Positions 1 to 5,915 are shown, numbered from the stretch's first letter. The stretch: 9,686 bases of DNA from an uncultured Peptococcaceae bacterium (GCA_947307285.1 CAMZIS010000030.1:1-9686), one strand, 5' to 3'. Numbers and translations: made by a program. Notes: a model not told the origin generated them from the sequence alone.

Positions 1-45
1 CAACTCCGTCTACGGCTAAAAGCCGGTCAGTTCCCGGCCCTGCTC

Positions 46-74
46 TTGTATAGTTACTATATATGTGATACATT
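46..74 (+). promoter_or_regulatory. Weak candidate promoter upstream of the SLH gene
   Basis: TTGTAT (46-51) and TACATT (69-74) are separated by 17 bases, a weak match to a sigma-A promoter about 80 bases before the likely start codon. The -10 lies inside an inverted repeat, GATACA-TTA-TGTATC (67-81), which could be an operator or chance in AT-rich DNA. A GGCGGC/GCCGCC inverted repeat lies further on, at about 108-134. Nothing else in bases 1-153 looks like a gene. Confidence 0.25.
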
Positions 75-153
75 ATGTATCGGAAATACTAATTCTGGTG
101 GTTTTTGGCGGCTGACCTTGGTGGAGCTGCCGCCTGAAACAGATAATATAAAT

Positions 154-822
154 ATGAAAACAAGACATCTTCCCGCCGTCTTTTTAATATTCCTATTGAT
201 ATCTACCGCTCTGCTCGCCTGTGCTCCGGCCGCCCGGGCCTTCGACGACGTGCCCCCGGGGAGCTGGTATTACGACGCGGTGCGCTATGTCGAGAGCGGC
301 GGCGTCATGAACGGCGTGGGCAAAAACAGCTTCGCGCCCGGCGGCTACGTGGACAGGGCCATGTTCGTGACCATGCTCTACCGCCTGGACGGAGGGCCGG
401 AGACGGCGGCTCCCTGCCCCTTCTCCGACGTGGCCCCCGGCGCGTGGTATGAAAAAAGCGTGACCTGGGCCGCCGCGAGCGGTATCGTCAGCGGCTACAG
501 CGACGTCAGCTTCCGCCCGGCGGAGCGGATGAGCCGCGAGCAGATGGCCGCGGTCTGTTACCGCTATGCGCAGTATAAGGGCTATGACGTAGGCAGCGGC
601 GCGGACTGCTCCGTCTATAATGACGCGGGCAGCATCCACGACTGGGCCAAAGAGGCCCTCGGCTGGAGCGTGGACAGAGGCCTGATCAACGGCGTCAGCG
701 GCGGCGTCCTGGACCCCCGGGGGCCCTCCACCCGGGCTCAGGCCGCGGCGGTGCTGATGCGCTTCGACGAAAACGTGGTCCTGCCCGAGGCCCTGACCGT
801 AACTCTCACGGTCCTCACCTAG
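154..822 (+). CDS. SLH-domain surface protein, N-terminal part of an interrupted SLH-deacetylase
   Basis: This 222-residue frame begins with a signal peptide (about residues 1-29, hydrophobic core then ARA before Phe30). Three S-layer homology repeats follow at about 30-80, 90-143 and 155-207. Each starts FxDV-like with a Trp and ends with a TRAE-like motif (VDRAM, MSREQ, STRAQ). SLH triplets bind pyruvylated secondary cell-wall polymer and hold exoproteins on the cell surface. The ATG at 154 was chosen over the longer open frame from 46 because the signal peptide begins there, although no good Shine-Dalgarno sequence precedes it. The frame ends at TAG (820-822) inside the segment TVLT-stop-HDVG, and the same frame continues directly into the deacetylase at 829. 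The intact ancestor was therefore almost certainly one cell-wall-anchored deacetylase of about 470 residues. As it stands, the product is an SLH anchor without its enzyme unless the stop is read through. Confidence 0.85.
   Translation: MKTRHLPAVFLIFLLISTALLACAPAARAFDDVPPGSWYYDAVRYVESGGVMNGVGKNSFAPGGYVDRAMFVTMLYRLDGGPETAAPCPFSDVAPGAWYEKSVTWAAASGIVSGYSDVSFRPAERMSREQMAAVCYRYAQYKGYDVGSGADCSVYNDAGSIHDWAKEALGWSVDRGLINGVSGGVLDPRGPSTRAQAAAVLMRFDENVVLPEALTVTLTVLT
820..822 (+). other. In-frame amber codon splitting the SLH-deacetylase gene
   Basis: The TAG stands in the same frame as both flanking segments. CE4 deacetylases begin with a conserved strand ending in a YHxV/I/L motif. Here the reading is VLT-TAG-HDVG, so the stop occupies the Tyr position. 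A single base change from TAC or TAT explains it. The gene's own terminal stop at 1564-1566 is also TAG and is followed by a terminator, which argues against general reassignment of UAG. A nonsense mutation, a sequencing error or local readthrough remain possible. Confidence 0.85.
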
Positions 823-828
823 CACGAC

Positions 829-1566
829 GTGGGTTCGCCCGCGTCCGACATGGTCATCACCACCAAGCAGCTGGAAAAGCACTTTTCCGCCCTGAAGCGG
901 GCCGGCTACCACGCCGTCCTCCCCTCCGAGCTGCGGGATTTCGTTTACCGCGGGACGCCTCTGCCGGAAAAACCGCTGCTCATCACCTTTGACGACGGCT
1001 ATCTTTCCTGCGCGAAGCTGGCTTTGCCGCTGCTGAAGAAGTACGATCTGAAAGCCGCCGTCTTTATCATCGGCGTTTCCTTCGGGGCCGACACCTATAA
1101 GGACACGGGCATCGCCATCTCCCCTCATTTCGGCGCCAGGGAGGCGGCGCAGATGCTGGCAAGCTCCCGGGTGGAGTTTGGCTCCCACACCTTCGACCTG
1201 CACCAGTGGGCCCCCTATGAGGAGGGGCCTGAGGTGCGGGAAAACCTGAAAAAGCTGCCCGGCGACACTGAGGAGAAATACATGGCCGTGGTGCGGGAGG
1301 ACTGCCGGCGCTTTGCTGAGTTCTACGATGAGGCCATCGGCGGCAGCACCGCCTTTTTCGCCTACCCCAGCGGCGCGATGACCGAGGAGGCGGCGGCCAT
1401 CCTCAGGGAGGAGGGCTACAGCGTGACCTTCGGCTCGGAGCGGGGGGTGAACACCGTGGTGCAGGGGCTGCCCCGCAGCCTGACCGGACTGAAACGCTTC
1501 ACCGTCCCCGGCGACATGACGGCCTCCCAGCTGCTGAAGCTGATCGAACAATCGGCGGAGCTATAG
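829..1566 (+). pseudogene. Polysaccharide deacetylase (CE4) domain, C-terminal part of the interrupted gene
   Basis: This segment encodes an almost complete NodB-type CE4 domain, which removes N-acetyl or O-acetyl groups from cell-wall or exported polysaccharides using a divalent metal. Counting from the GTG at 829, motif 1 is TFDDG at residues 53-57 with metal and catalytic Asp55/Asp56. Motif 2 is SHTxDLH with metal ligands His120 and His125. A late AYPSG motif lies near residue 180. All key residues are present, so the enzyme core looks undamaged downstream of the nonsense codon. The GTG has no convincing ribosome site, and starting there would lose the first beta strand with its Tyr-His motif and the secretion signal. 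Independent function is therefore unlikely. It is best read as the 3' part of the gene starting at 154, with a recent lesion, because no other damage is visible. Confidence 0.8.
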
Positions 1567-1613
1567 GGCTTTCCGAAAAAGCCCCTGCTGATCTCAACTT
1601 TACCGCATATGCC

Positions 1614-1649
1614 AAAGAGGTGCGGTCCCTGCGGACCGCGCCTCTTTTT
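1614..1649 (+). terminator. Rho-independent terminator of the SLH-deacetylase gene
   Basis: A 15-bp stem (1614-1628 with 1633-1647, AAAGAGGTGCGGTCC with one G-U pair) closes a 4-base CTGC loop and runs into five T. A smaller hairpin, GGGCTTT-CCGAA-AAAGCCC (1566-1584), lies just before it, overlapping the stop codon. Confidence 0.85.
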
Positions 1650-1656
1650 ATGCCAA

Positions 1657-1680
1657 GGGAAAAAGAACACCGCAGCGGTG
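1657..1680 (-). terminator. Small terminator after the tRNA-like gene
   Basis: Read on the minus strand, CACCG-CTG-CGGTG is followed by TTCTTTTTCCC. It overlaps the 3' end of the tRNA-like sequence by three bases and would end its transcript. Confidence 0.5.
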
Positions 1681-1746
1681 GCATTCCGGATTCGAACCGG
1701 ACCCTTCCGTGTTATGAGCACGACGTCCCCAGGACTCTATGGCCGC
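1678..1746 (-). tRNA. tRNA-Met(CAU)-like sequence with abnormal D arm and acceptor stem
   Basis: On the minus strand the 3' two thirds form a good tRNA. The anticodon arm is TCGTG-CTCATAA-CACGG with CAT anticodon (1714-1716). A 5-base variable loop AAGGG follows. The T arm is TCCGG-TTCGAAT-CCGGA with a canonical T loop. On the 5' side TA occupies positions 8-9. The D arm is only 13 bases, with a GTCC/GGAC stem and a 3-base loop. The acceptor halves GCGGCCA and ATGCCAC make just 4 of 7 pairs, or 6 pairs if one C is bulged. No CCA is encoded. TAGAG, the CTCATAA loop and GGAAGG resemble initiator tRNA, but the three consecutive G-C pairs of initiator anticodon stems are not complete. A promoter and a terminator flank it, so it may be transcribed. 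It could be a decayed duplicate, a mobile-element tRNA or a functional variant. Confidence 0.55.
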
Positions 1747-1762
1747 AGCAGCGTTCTTGTTT

Positions 1763-1790
1763 ATATTACCAAAAGCACCGCATTTTACAA
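1763..1790 (-). promoter_or_regulatory. Promoter for the tRNA-like gene
   Basis: Read on the minus strand, TTGTAA (1785-1790) and TAATAT (1763-1768) are separated by 16 bases. The -10 lies 16 bases upstream of the first base of the tRNA-like sequence, a normal distance for a tRNA transcription unit. Confidence 0.5.
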
Positions 1791-1820
1791 GCTTCCCCCT
1801 GTTTCACGCTATGGGCCGAA

Positions 1821-1841
1821 CCAGTTCCGAACTGGGCTTTT
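1821..1841 (+). other. Small hairpin with short T run
   Basis: CCAGT-TCCGA-ACTGG forms a 5-bp stem (7-bp inverted repeat around one base), followed by GCTTTTAT. It is a weak terminator candidate. The surrounding bases 1790-1867 show no gene. Confidence 0.25.
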
Positions 1842-1867
1842 ATCACGAGTTAATAACAAAAATAAAA

Positions 1868-1890
1868 AAATTATCGAAAAACGATAATTT
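1868..1890 (+). promoter_or_regulatory. Upstream operator-like inverted repeat (site 1)
   Basis: AAATTATCG-N5-CGATAATTT is a perfect 9-bp inverted repeat ending four bases before the -35 box. The core ATTATCG-N5-CGATAAT recurs exactly at 1926-1944. The likely ligand is the XRE regulator encoded downstream (inference). Confidence 0.7.
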
Positions 1891-1894
1891 CCCC

Positions 1895-1922
1895 TTGACA
1901 ACTGAAAATAGCTGAGTATAAT
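1895..1922 (+). promoter_or_regulatory. Near-consensus sigma-A promoter for the DUF2975/XRE operon
   Basis: TTGACA (1895-1900) and TATAAT (1917-1922) are both perfect consensus hexamers with a 16-base spacer. This very strong promoter lies between two copies of one operator-like repeat, as expected for a promoter that must be repressed. Confidence 0.9.
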
Positions 1923-1924
1923 GG

Positions 1925-1945
1925 AATTATCGTTAATCGATAATT
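1925..1945 (+). promoter_or_regulatory. Downstream operator-like inverted repeat (site 2)
   Basis: AATTATCG-N5-CGATAATT is a perfect 8-bp inverted repeat covering the predicted transcription start. Its centre is 56 bases from the centre of site 1. A protein bound here would block initiation. Confidence 0.7.
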
Positions 1946-1954
1946 TATTTACGA

Positions 1955-1978
1955 CTTTCGTTGCGCGCGAAACGAAAG
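1955..1978 (+). promoter_or_regulatory. 5' UTR hairpin
   Basis: CTTTCGTT pairs perfectly with AACGAAAG around the 8-base loop GCGCGCGA, within the first 50 bases of the predicted DUF2975 mRNA. It may stabilise the transcript end. It matches no riboswitch known to me. Confidence 0.4.
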
Positions 1979-2035
1979 CCCGCCAGGATCAAAACCAACA
2001 ATCAAACAAACCATCACATAAGGGGGAAACCTGAA

Positions 2036-2731
2036 ATGAAAGAAGAAGCCATCCGCAAGATCAACAAGATGGGCCATGCCGGACAGGTCATAGCCAACAT
2101 CTGCAAAGTATTCGTCATCATCGCCGCCGCCTTCGTTCTGCTGGGAGCCTGCTTCCTCCTGGCCATGCCCGAAGGCGCTATCACCGCCAGCCCCGCCGGC
2201 ACCGTGGACCTGACCGTGGACGTGGGCGCTCTGGGTCAGCACATCAGCGACAAGCAGCGGGAAGACCTGCTCAACGACGCCACCGGCTTCGGCCAGTTCG
2301 TGGACGGCGATCCCTTCACCTCGGTGGAGGTGGAAGGCGACGTGATCCGCTTCTCCGGCGCGGCCGAGGCAGGCACCGTGGACCTGCACAAAGTGGGCGT
2401 GTCCCTCCTGGTACTGCTGCTGTTCCTGATCGCGGTGACCGTTACCCTGTTCTTCGTCGCTTCCCTGTGCAAAGCCCTGCGTTACTGCGAGACGCCCTTT
2501 TCCGAGGACATCGTCCAGCGCATCCGCCGGGTGGCCTGGTCCCTCATCCCCTGGGCCCTGCTGGGCGGCGGCAATTTCCAAAGCCCCTTCGAAATGCTGA
2601 CCGACGGCAGCATCGACGTTTTCGTGGGCATCAATCTGGAGACCGTGCTGCTCATCCTCATCATCTTCGCCCTGTCCTTCATCTTCCGCTACGGCGCCAT
2701 GCTGCAGCAGGAATCCGACGAAACGCTGTAA
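2036..2731 (+). CDS. DUF2975 family integral membrane protein
   Basis: The product has 231 residues. Hydrophobic segments lie at about 17-43, 120-145, 163-180 and 200-218, with a polar domain of about 75 residues between the first two. The cytoplasmic-looking stretch CETPFSEDIVQRIRR and the C-terminal ending FRYGAMLQQESDETL are typical of DUF2975 proteins such as B. subtilis YoaS. The biochemical role of the family is unknown. The ATG at 2036 is used because AAGGGGG precedes it; the longer open frame from a TTG at 1961 runs through the 5' UTR hairpin. Family members usually sit beside a small XRE regulator, as here (12-base gap), and a joint role in membrane-linked regulation is inferred from that pairing. 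The promoter and both operator-like sites lie immediately upstream. Confidence 0.85.
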   Translation: MKEEAIRKINKMGHAGQVIANICKVFVIIAAAFVLLGACFLLAMPEGAITASPAGTVDLTVDVGALGQHISDKQREDLLNDATGFGQFVDGDPFTSVEVEGDVIRFSGAAEAGTVDLHKVGVSLLVLLLFLIAVTVTLFFVASLCKALRYCETPFSEDIVQRIRRVAWSLIPWALLGGGNFQSPFEMLTDGSIDVFVGINLETVLLILIIFALSFIFRYGAMLQQESDETL

Positions 2732-2743
2732 AGGAGGGCCGAT

Positions 2744-2992
2744 ATGGGAAAGATAGTTCTGCGCCTGGACCGGGTCATGGCCGACCGCAAGATCAGCCTG
2801 AAGGACCTGTCGGAAATGGTGGGCGTGTCCAACATCAACCTGTCGAAAATGAAGACCGGCAAGATCAGCGCCATCCGCTTCTCCACCCTGGAGGCCATCT
2901 GCGAGGCCCTGGACTGCCAGCCGGGAGATATCCTGGAGTATCAACGTGACGCCGCGCCGGACGCGCCTCCGGCCCTGCCGGAAGGAAACTGA
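2744..2992 (+). CDS. Small XRE/Cro-CI family regulator (YozG-like)
   Basis: This 82-residue protein is a single helix-turn-helix domain. Residues about 17-36 (ISLKDLSEMVGVSNINLSKM) form the HTH. The following KTGKISAIRFSTLEAICEAL and CQPGDILEY segments are hallmark sequences of the YozG-type XRE group. A strong AAGGAGG (2731-2737) precedes the ATG. The 13 residues after ILEYQ are Ala/Pro-rich and probably unstructured. It is cotranscribed with the DUF2975 gene, and such pairs recur widely in Bacillota. It most likely binds the two ATTATCG-N5-CGATAAT sites upstream of the operon and represses its own promoter; the link between protein and site is inference. Confidence 0.9.
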   Translation: MGKIVLRLDRVMADRKISLKDLSEMVGVSNINLSKMKTGKISAIRFSTLEAICEALDCQPGDILEYQRDAAPDAPPALPEGN

Positions 2993-2998
2993 ACACAA

Positions 2999-3027
2999 AA
3001 AAGAGCAGGCCCCGGGCCTGCTCTTTT
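2999..3027. terminator. Bidirectional terminator between convergent operons
   Basis: AAAAGAGCAGGCCC and GGGCCTGCTCTTTT form a perfect 14-bp inverted repeat around one central C, with A and T runs at the two ends. It lies 7 bases after the XRE stop and 10 bases after the hydrolase stop on the other strand, so it serves both transcripts. Confidence 0.9.
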
Positions 3028-3036
3028 AATATACGA

Positions 3037-4020
3037 TCAATGAGTGGAAAGGTCCAGCCGGCCCAAAAAGGCCGTGAGTCTGGCCCGGCAGCCCGCCTCG
3101 TCGGCCAGGAAGCTCTGGCCGTGGTCCGCGTCGTCCACGATGACCAGCTCCTTATCCGCCGAGGCGCAGGCGGCAAAGGCGCGTCGGGAATTGTCCGCCG
3201 GCACCAGCGCGTCCATGGCGCCGTGGAAAAACAGCGCCGGCAGCCTCATGCGGGCGACGGAGCGCTCCGTGCTGTGATCCCGAAAGCCGAAGCCGAGACG
3301 TTTGCGGCACAGGGGCTCGGTCAGGGCCATGATGGGGCGGGCGGGCAGACGGTACATCTGCCGCAGCACGTGAGCGAATTCGCCGCCGCAGTCGGTAAAG
3401 CCGCAGTCCGCCACCACGCCGCGGACGTTAGAGGGCAGCTCCGGATCCCCGGCCGCCATCAGCACCGAGGTGGCGCCCATGGAGATGCCGCCCAGCACCA
3501 CGGGGCGGCCCGGATATTCCCTGTCCAGCCAGCGGCACCAGTCCACCACGTCCCGGCCCTCGTTCACCCCGAAGCAGATATAGCGGCCCTCGCTCCTGCC
3601 GTGGGCCCGGTGGTCGATCAGCAGCAGGTCGAAGCCCAGCTCCATGTAGAAGGGACAGCCGCAGCTGAAATCGAAGGCGCCGTAGCTGCGGAAGCCGTGG
3701 GCCAGCAGCAGCACGGGACGGCCCTCCTCCCCCGCCAGCGTCCGGTCGCAGGGGTAGAGGCGAGCCCGGAGCTTCAGCCCGTCGAAGCTGGTGATCTCCA
3801 CTTCCCGGCTCTCCCGCGCCAGCAGCCAGTCCCGGCCCGCCAGCACTTTTGCCTCGCCCTCGGGATGGGGAGAACGGCGGATGCGGTCGATGTTGATCTT
3901 TTCCGTTTTGCTCACGTCCCGGTCCCAGGTAAAGCCGGAGCGGAAGGCGATCTCGGCGAATATGCGCAGGCTCAGGGCCAGCAGCAGCAAAACTATGATG
4001 ACGACAGCCCAGGCGGGCAT
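3037..4020 (-). CDS. Membrane-anchored alpha/beta hydrolase (YqkD-like)
   Basis: The 327-residue product starts with an N-terminal transmembrane helix (about 4-24) and carries a serine hydrolase domain from about residue 72. The oxyanion-hole region is LLLAHGF (104-110). The nucleophile elbow is GISMG with Ser180. The acid is probably Asp270 in HGAMD and the catalytic His is His300 in DADHGQS. The catalytic triad therefore looks complete. The order of motifs, with LIDHRAHGRSEG and VVADCGFTD, fits the B. subtilis YqkD-like group, whose substrates are not known. The ATG at 4020 is preferred over the upstream TTG at 4050 because GGGAGG precedes it at 7 bases. It is the second gene of an operon, 34 bases after the Smr gene. 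Confidence 0.88.
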   Translation of the reverse strand: MPAWAVVIIVLLLLALSLRIFAEIAFRSGFTWDRDVSKTEKINIDRIRRSPHPEGEAKVLAGRDWLLARESREVEITSFDGLKLRARLYPCDRTLAGEEGRPVLLLAHGFRSYGAFDFSCGCPFYMELGFDLLLIDHRAHGRSEGRYICFGVNEGRDVVDWCRWLDREYPGRPVVLGGISMGATSVLMAAGDPELPSNVRGVVADCGFTDCGGEFAHVLRQMYRLPARPIMALTEPLCRKRLGFGFRDHSTERSVARMRLPALFFHGAMDALVPADNSRRAFAACASADKELVIVDDADHGQSFLADEAGCRARLTAFLGRLDLSTH

Positions 4021-4054
4021 GACAAGACCTCCCTTTTTGCGTAAAGACAAAGGC

Positions 4055-4312
4055 TCAGTATTCCCGAAGCACCAGCTCGGTGGCGCCCGGGCCCCGCTCC
4101 TCCACCCGCAGGACCTTGGGGTGGGCGGCGTATTCCTGCCGCGCCAGGGTCCGCAGGCTGTCCCCGCCGTGCCAGCCGTGGATCAGCCGCAGCCGGTACA
4201 CGCTGCCGTCGGCCCGGCGCAGGGCCGCGTCCACGGCGATGCGGGCCTGATAGAGATTTTTGCCGTGCAGGTCGATCTCCGCCACGCCCGGCGCGCACTC
4301 TTTTCTTTCCAT
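4055..4312 (-). CDS. Small Smr-domain protein
   Basis: The 85-residue product is a stand-alone Smr domain. It carries the N-terminal IDLHG motif (13-17) and the loop IHGWHGGDSLR (44-54), equivalent to the HGxGxGxLR motif of MutS2-type Smr domains. Free-standing Smr proteins of this size are common in Bacillota. The domain is linked to nucleic-acid nicking or RNA cleavage in larger proteins, but the role of the short form is not established. The ATG at 4312 is the only sensible start, because the upstream extension reads through the promoter. The -10 box ends 6 bases before this ATG, so the mRNA probably has almost no leader and no Shine-Dalgarno site. The hydrolase gene follows on the same transcript. 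Confidence 0.87.
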   Translation of the reverse strand: MERKECAPGVAEIDLHGKNLYQARIAVDAALRRADGSVYRLRLIHGWHGGDSLRTLARQEYAAHPKVLRVEERGPGATELVLREY

Positions 4313-4318
4313 GCCTGT

Positions 4319-4347
4319 ATCATAGCAAAAAAAGAGCAGGCTGACAA
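4319..4347 (-). promoter_or_regulatory. Promoter of the Smr-hydrolase operon (leaderless)
   Basis: On the minus strand TTGTCA (4342-4347) and TATGAT (4319-4324) stand 17 bases apart. Transcription should begin at or within a base or two of the Smr start codon at 4312. Confidence 0.75.
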
Positions 4348-4353
4348 TATTGT
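4344..4353. promoter_or_regulatory. Palindrome between the divergent promoters
   Basis: ACAATATTGT is a perfect 10-bp palindrome overlapping both divergent -35 boxes. A protein bound here would affect the Smr-hydrolase and thiolase-DUF35 operons together. The two outward-facing -35 boxes (TTGTCA and TTGTAA) by themselves create part of the symmetry. Confidence 0.4.
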
Positions 4354-4378
4354 AACTTGGGGCGAAGCAGGGTAAAAT
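4350..4378 (+). promoter_or_regulatory. Promoter of the thiolase-DUF35 operon
   Basis: TTGTAA (4350-4355) and TAAAAT (4373-4378) have the optimal 17-base spacer. The start codon is 30 bases after the -10, leaving a short leader with AAAGGCGG as ribosome site. Confidence 0.65.
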
Positions 4379-4408
4379 AAAGACAGCAAGCGTAAAGGCG
4401 GTAGAAAG

Positions 4409-5533
4409 ATGAGCAGAGAACGGCCGGCAGTCATCGGCGTGGGACGCAGCGATTTTCGGGCCCTGTGGCAGGACAAAAACCACGGGCTGGACGAGCGCGC
4501 CCTGGCCCGGGACGTGTTCGAGCAGGCCTTGACCGACAGCGGCCTCCGGCGGCAGGATATCGACGGTCTGCTGGTGAGCCGGGTGGCCGAGGGCGAAGCC
4601 TTAGGGCGGGAGCTGGGCCTCTCTCCCCGCTGGTTCGCTGAGATCGACGGCAAGGGCCGCAACTGCGGCCCGGCCCTGCTGCAGGCGGCGGAGGCCATCC
4701 GCGAAGGCAAAGCGGAGAGCGTGGCCCTGGTCTACGCCAACGACGGCCGCAGCCGCCGTCAGACCTACGGCGGCCAGCGGGACTACGCCAGCCAGTACGC
4801 CGACGTGTACGGCTTCACCTCCCCCGGGGCCTGGCTGGCCGCGGCCTGGCGCCGCTACTGCCACCTCTACGGCGCGGACGAGCGGGTATTGGCCCGTCTG
4901 GCCGTGGCGGCGCGGGAAGCGGCTGCACTCGACCCCTGCTCCCTGCCCCTGCCCGAGCTGGATGAATCCGCCTATTTCGCCGCGCCCTTCATCGCCGAGC
5001 CCCTGCGGCGGCCCGATTACTGCCCGGTGAACGACGGCGGGGTCTGCCTGATCCTGAGCGCGCGGGAGCCTGGCCGTCCCGCCGCCCGTATCGAAGGCGG
5101 GGCCTGGCTGGAGCAGCCCGCCGGGCTTTACATGGGGGAGGACTTTTTCTTTTCCCCCGCGCGGCAGGTGGCGGCGGAGCTGGAAAGCCGGGGCCTTGCT
5201 TTAAGCGAAGACCGGCCCGACCTGCTTTTGGTCTACGACAATTTCACGCCCAACATCGTCTTCGCCCTGGAGGGCTTCGGCCTGAGCGCCCGGGGCGAGG
5301 GCTGGCGGGACCTGCTCTCCGGCTCCCTGCCGCCGCTGAATCCGGGGGGCGGCATGCTTTCCGGCAGCTATATGCAGGGCTGGAACCTGCTCTTTGAGGC
5401 GGCTGTGCAGTTAAGAGGCGAGGCTGGGGAACGGCAGGTCAGCCCCTGCCGCCGCGCCGCCTATCTCTGCACCGCGGCCAGGGTCTGCGCCCTGGTCCTC
5501 AGCAACGGAGAGGAGGAGAGCCATGAGCGATAA
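4409..5533 (+). CDS. Thiolase-like protein (SCP2/Ltp2-type, DUF35-associated)
   Basis: This 374-residue protein has a thiolase fold of the non-decarboxylating SCP2 type. Early motifs are VIGVGRSDF (8-16) and DIDGLLVS (50-57). The nucleophile region is GKGRNCGPALLQAAEAI with Cys86 aligning with the thiolase Cys. Later motifs are VNDGG (207-211), VYDNFTPNIVFALEGFG (275-291) and LNPGGGMLSGSYMQGW (310-325), followed by EAAVQLRGEAGERQV. In classical thiolases the last glycine-rich block carries the catalytic His of GHPxGxTG. Here that place reads GSYMQG, with Tyr321 and no His. Tyr in this block is typical of Ltp2-type proteins, some of which are steroid side-chain retro-aldolases working with a DUF35 partner. 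The next gene encodes such a partner and overlaps by 11 bases. The substrate cannot be told; a beta-hydroxyacyl-CoA or acyl-CoA compound is likely. Confidence 0.82.
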   Translation: MSRERPAVIGVGRSDFRALWQDKNHGLDERALARDVFEQALTDSGLRRQDIDGLLVSRVAEGEALGRELGLSPRWFAEIDGKGRNCGPALLQAAEAIREGKAESVALVYANDGRSRRQTYGGQRDYASQYADVYGFTSPGAWLAAAWRRYCHLYGADERVLARLAVAAREAAALDPCSLPLPELDESAYFAAPFIAEPLRRPDYCPVNDGGVCLILSAREPGRPAARIEGGAWLEQPAGLYMGEDFFFSPARQVAAELESRGLALSEDRPDLLLVYDNFTPNIVFALEGFGLSARGEGWRDLLSGSLPPLNPGGGMLSGSYMQGWNLLFEAAVQLRGEAGERQVSPCRRAAYLCTAARVCALVLSNGEEESHER

Positions 5534-5915
5534 GCCCCGCCCCATCGTCGACGAGCTGAACGCCCCCTTCTGGCAGGCCTGCGCGCCTGATGCGGGCGAG
5601 CCCCGGCTGCTGCTGCAGCGCTGTCGTGATTGCGGCGGGCTGCGCTGCCCGCCGGAAAAGCTCTGCCCCGCCTGCGGCTGCGGCGATTTCACCTGGCAGG
5701 CGGCCTCGGGAAGGGCCACGCTCTGGTCCTGGACCCGCATCCACAAGGCCTACCTGCCCGGCTTTGACCCGCCCTACACCGCCTGTCTGGTGAAGCTTGA
5801 CGAAGGACCGGTCATAGTCAGCGCCCTTACGGACGAAGCCGACCTGACCTTGGACCTGCCCCTGCGCCTGGTCTTCCGGGAGGGCCTGCCCCTGTTCGAG
5901 CCGGACGTCGGATAA
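5523..5915 (+). CDS. DUF35 zinc-ribbon / OB-fold protein
   Basis: This 130-residue protein shows the complete DUF35 layout. An N-terminal helix with NAPFWQ is followed by a rubredoxin-like zinc ribbon with Cys34-x2-Cys37 and Cys48-x2-Cys51. An OB-fold of about residues 58-125 follows (RATLWSWTRIHKAYLPGF, PYTACLVKLDEGPVIVSAL). DUF35 proteins bind thiolase-like partners and help hold acyl-CoA substrates, for example in the archaeal thiolase/HMG-CoA synthase complex and with Ltp2 aldolases. The start overlaps the end of the thiolase gene, and its ribosome site GGAGAGGAGGAG lies inside that gene, so the two proteins are probably made in balanced amounts and assemble as one complex. Confidence 0.9.
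   Translation: MSDKPRPIVDELNAPFWQACAPDAGEPRLLLQRCRDCGGLRCPPEKLCPACGCGDFTWQAASGRATLWSWTRIHKAYLPGFDPPYTACLVKLDEGPVIVSALTDEADLTLDLPLRLVFREGLPLFEPDVG

Noticed and set aside
193..1551. Long minus-strand open frame opposite the SLH-deacetylase
   Set aside because: It is a by-product of GC-rich codons; its translation is low-complexity (Gly, His, Val, Ala-rich) and the plus strand encodes recognised domains.
820..1566. Genome-wide reassignment of UAG (pyrrolysine or other)
   Set aside because: The same gene ends with TAG directly before a strong terminator, and no suppressor tRNA or pyl gene is in the window; a nonsense mutation is simpler.
1609..1887. 92-codon open frame after the deacetylase
   Set aside because: It runs through the terminator and the tRNA-like sequence, has no ribosome site and no recognisable protein features.
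3040..4044. Plus-strand open frame opposite the hydrolase
   Set aside because: It mirrors the minus-strand hydrolase gene with a complete catalytic triad; the plus-strand translation resembles no protein.
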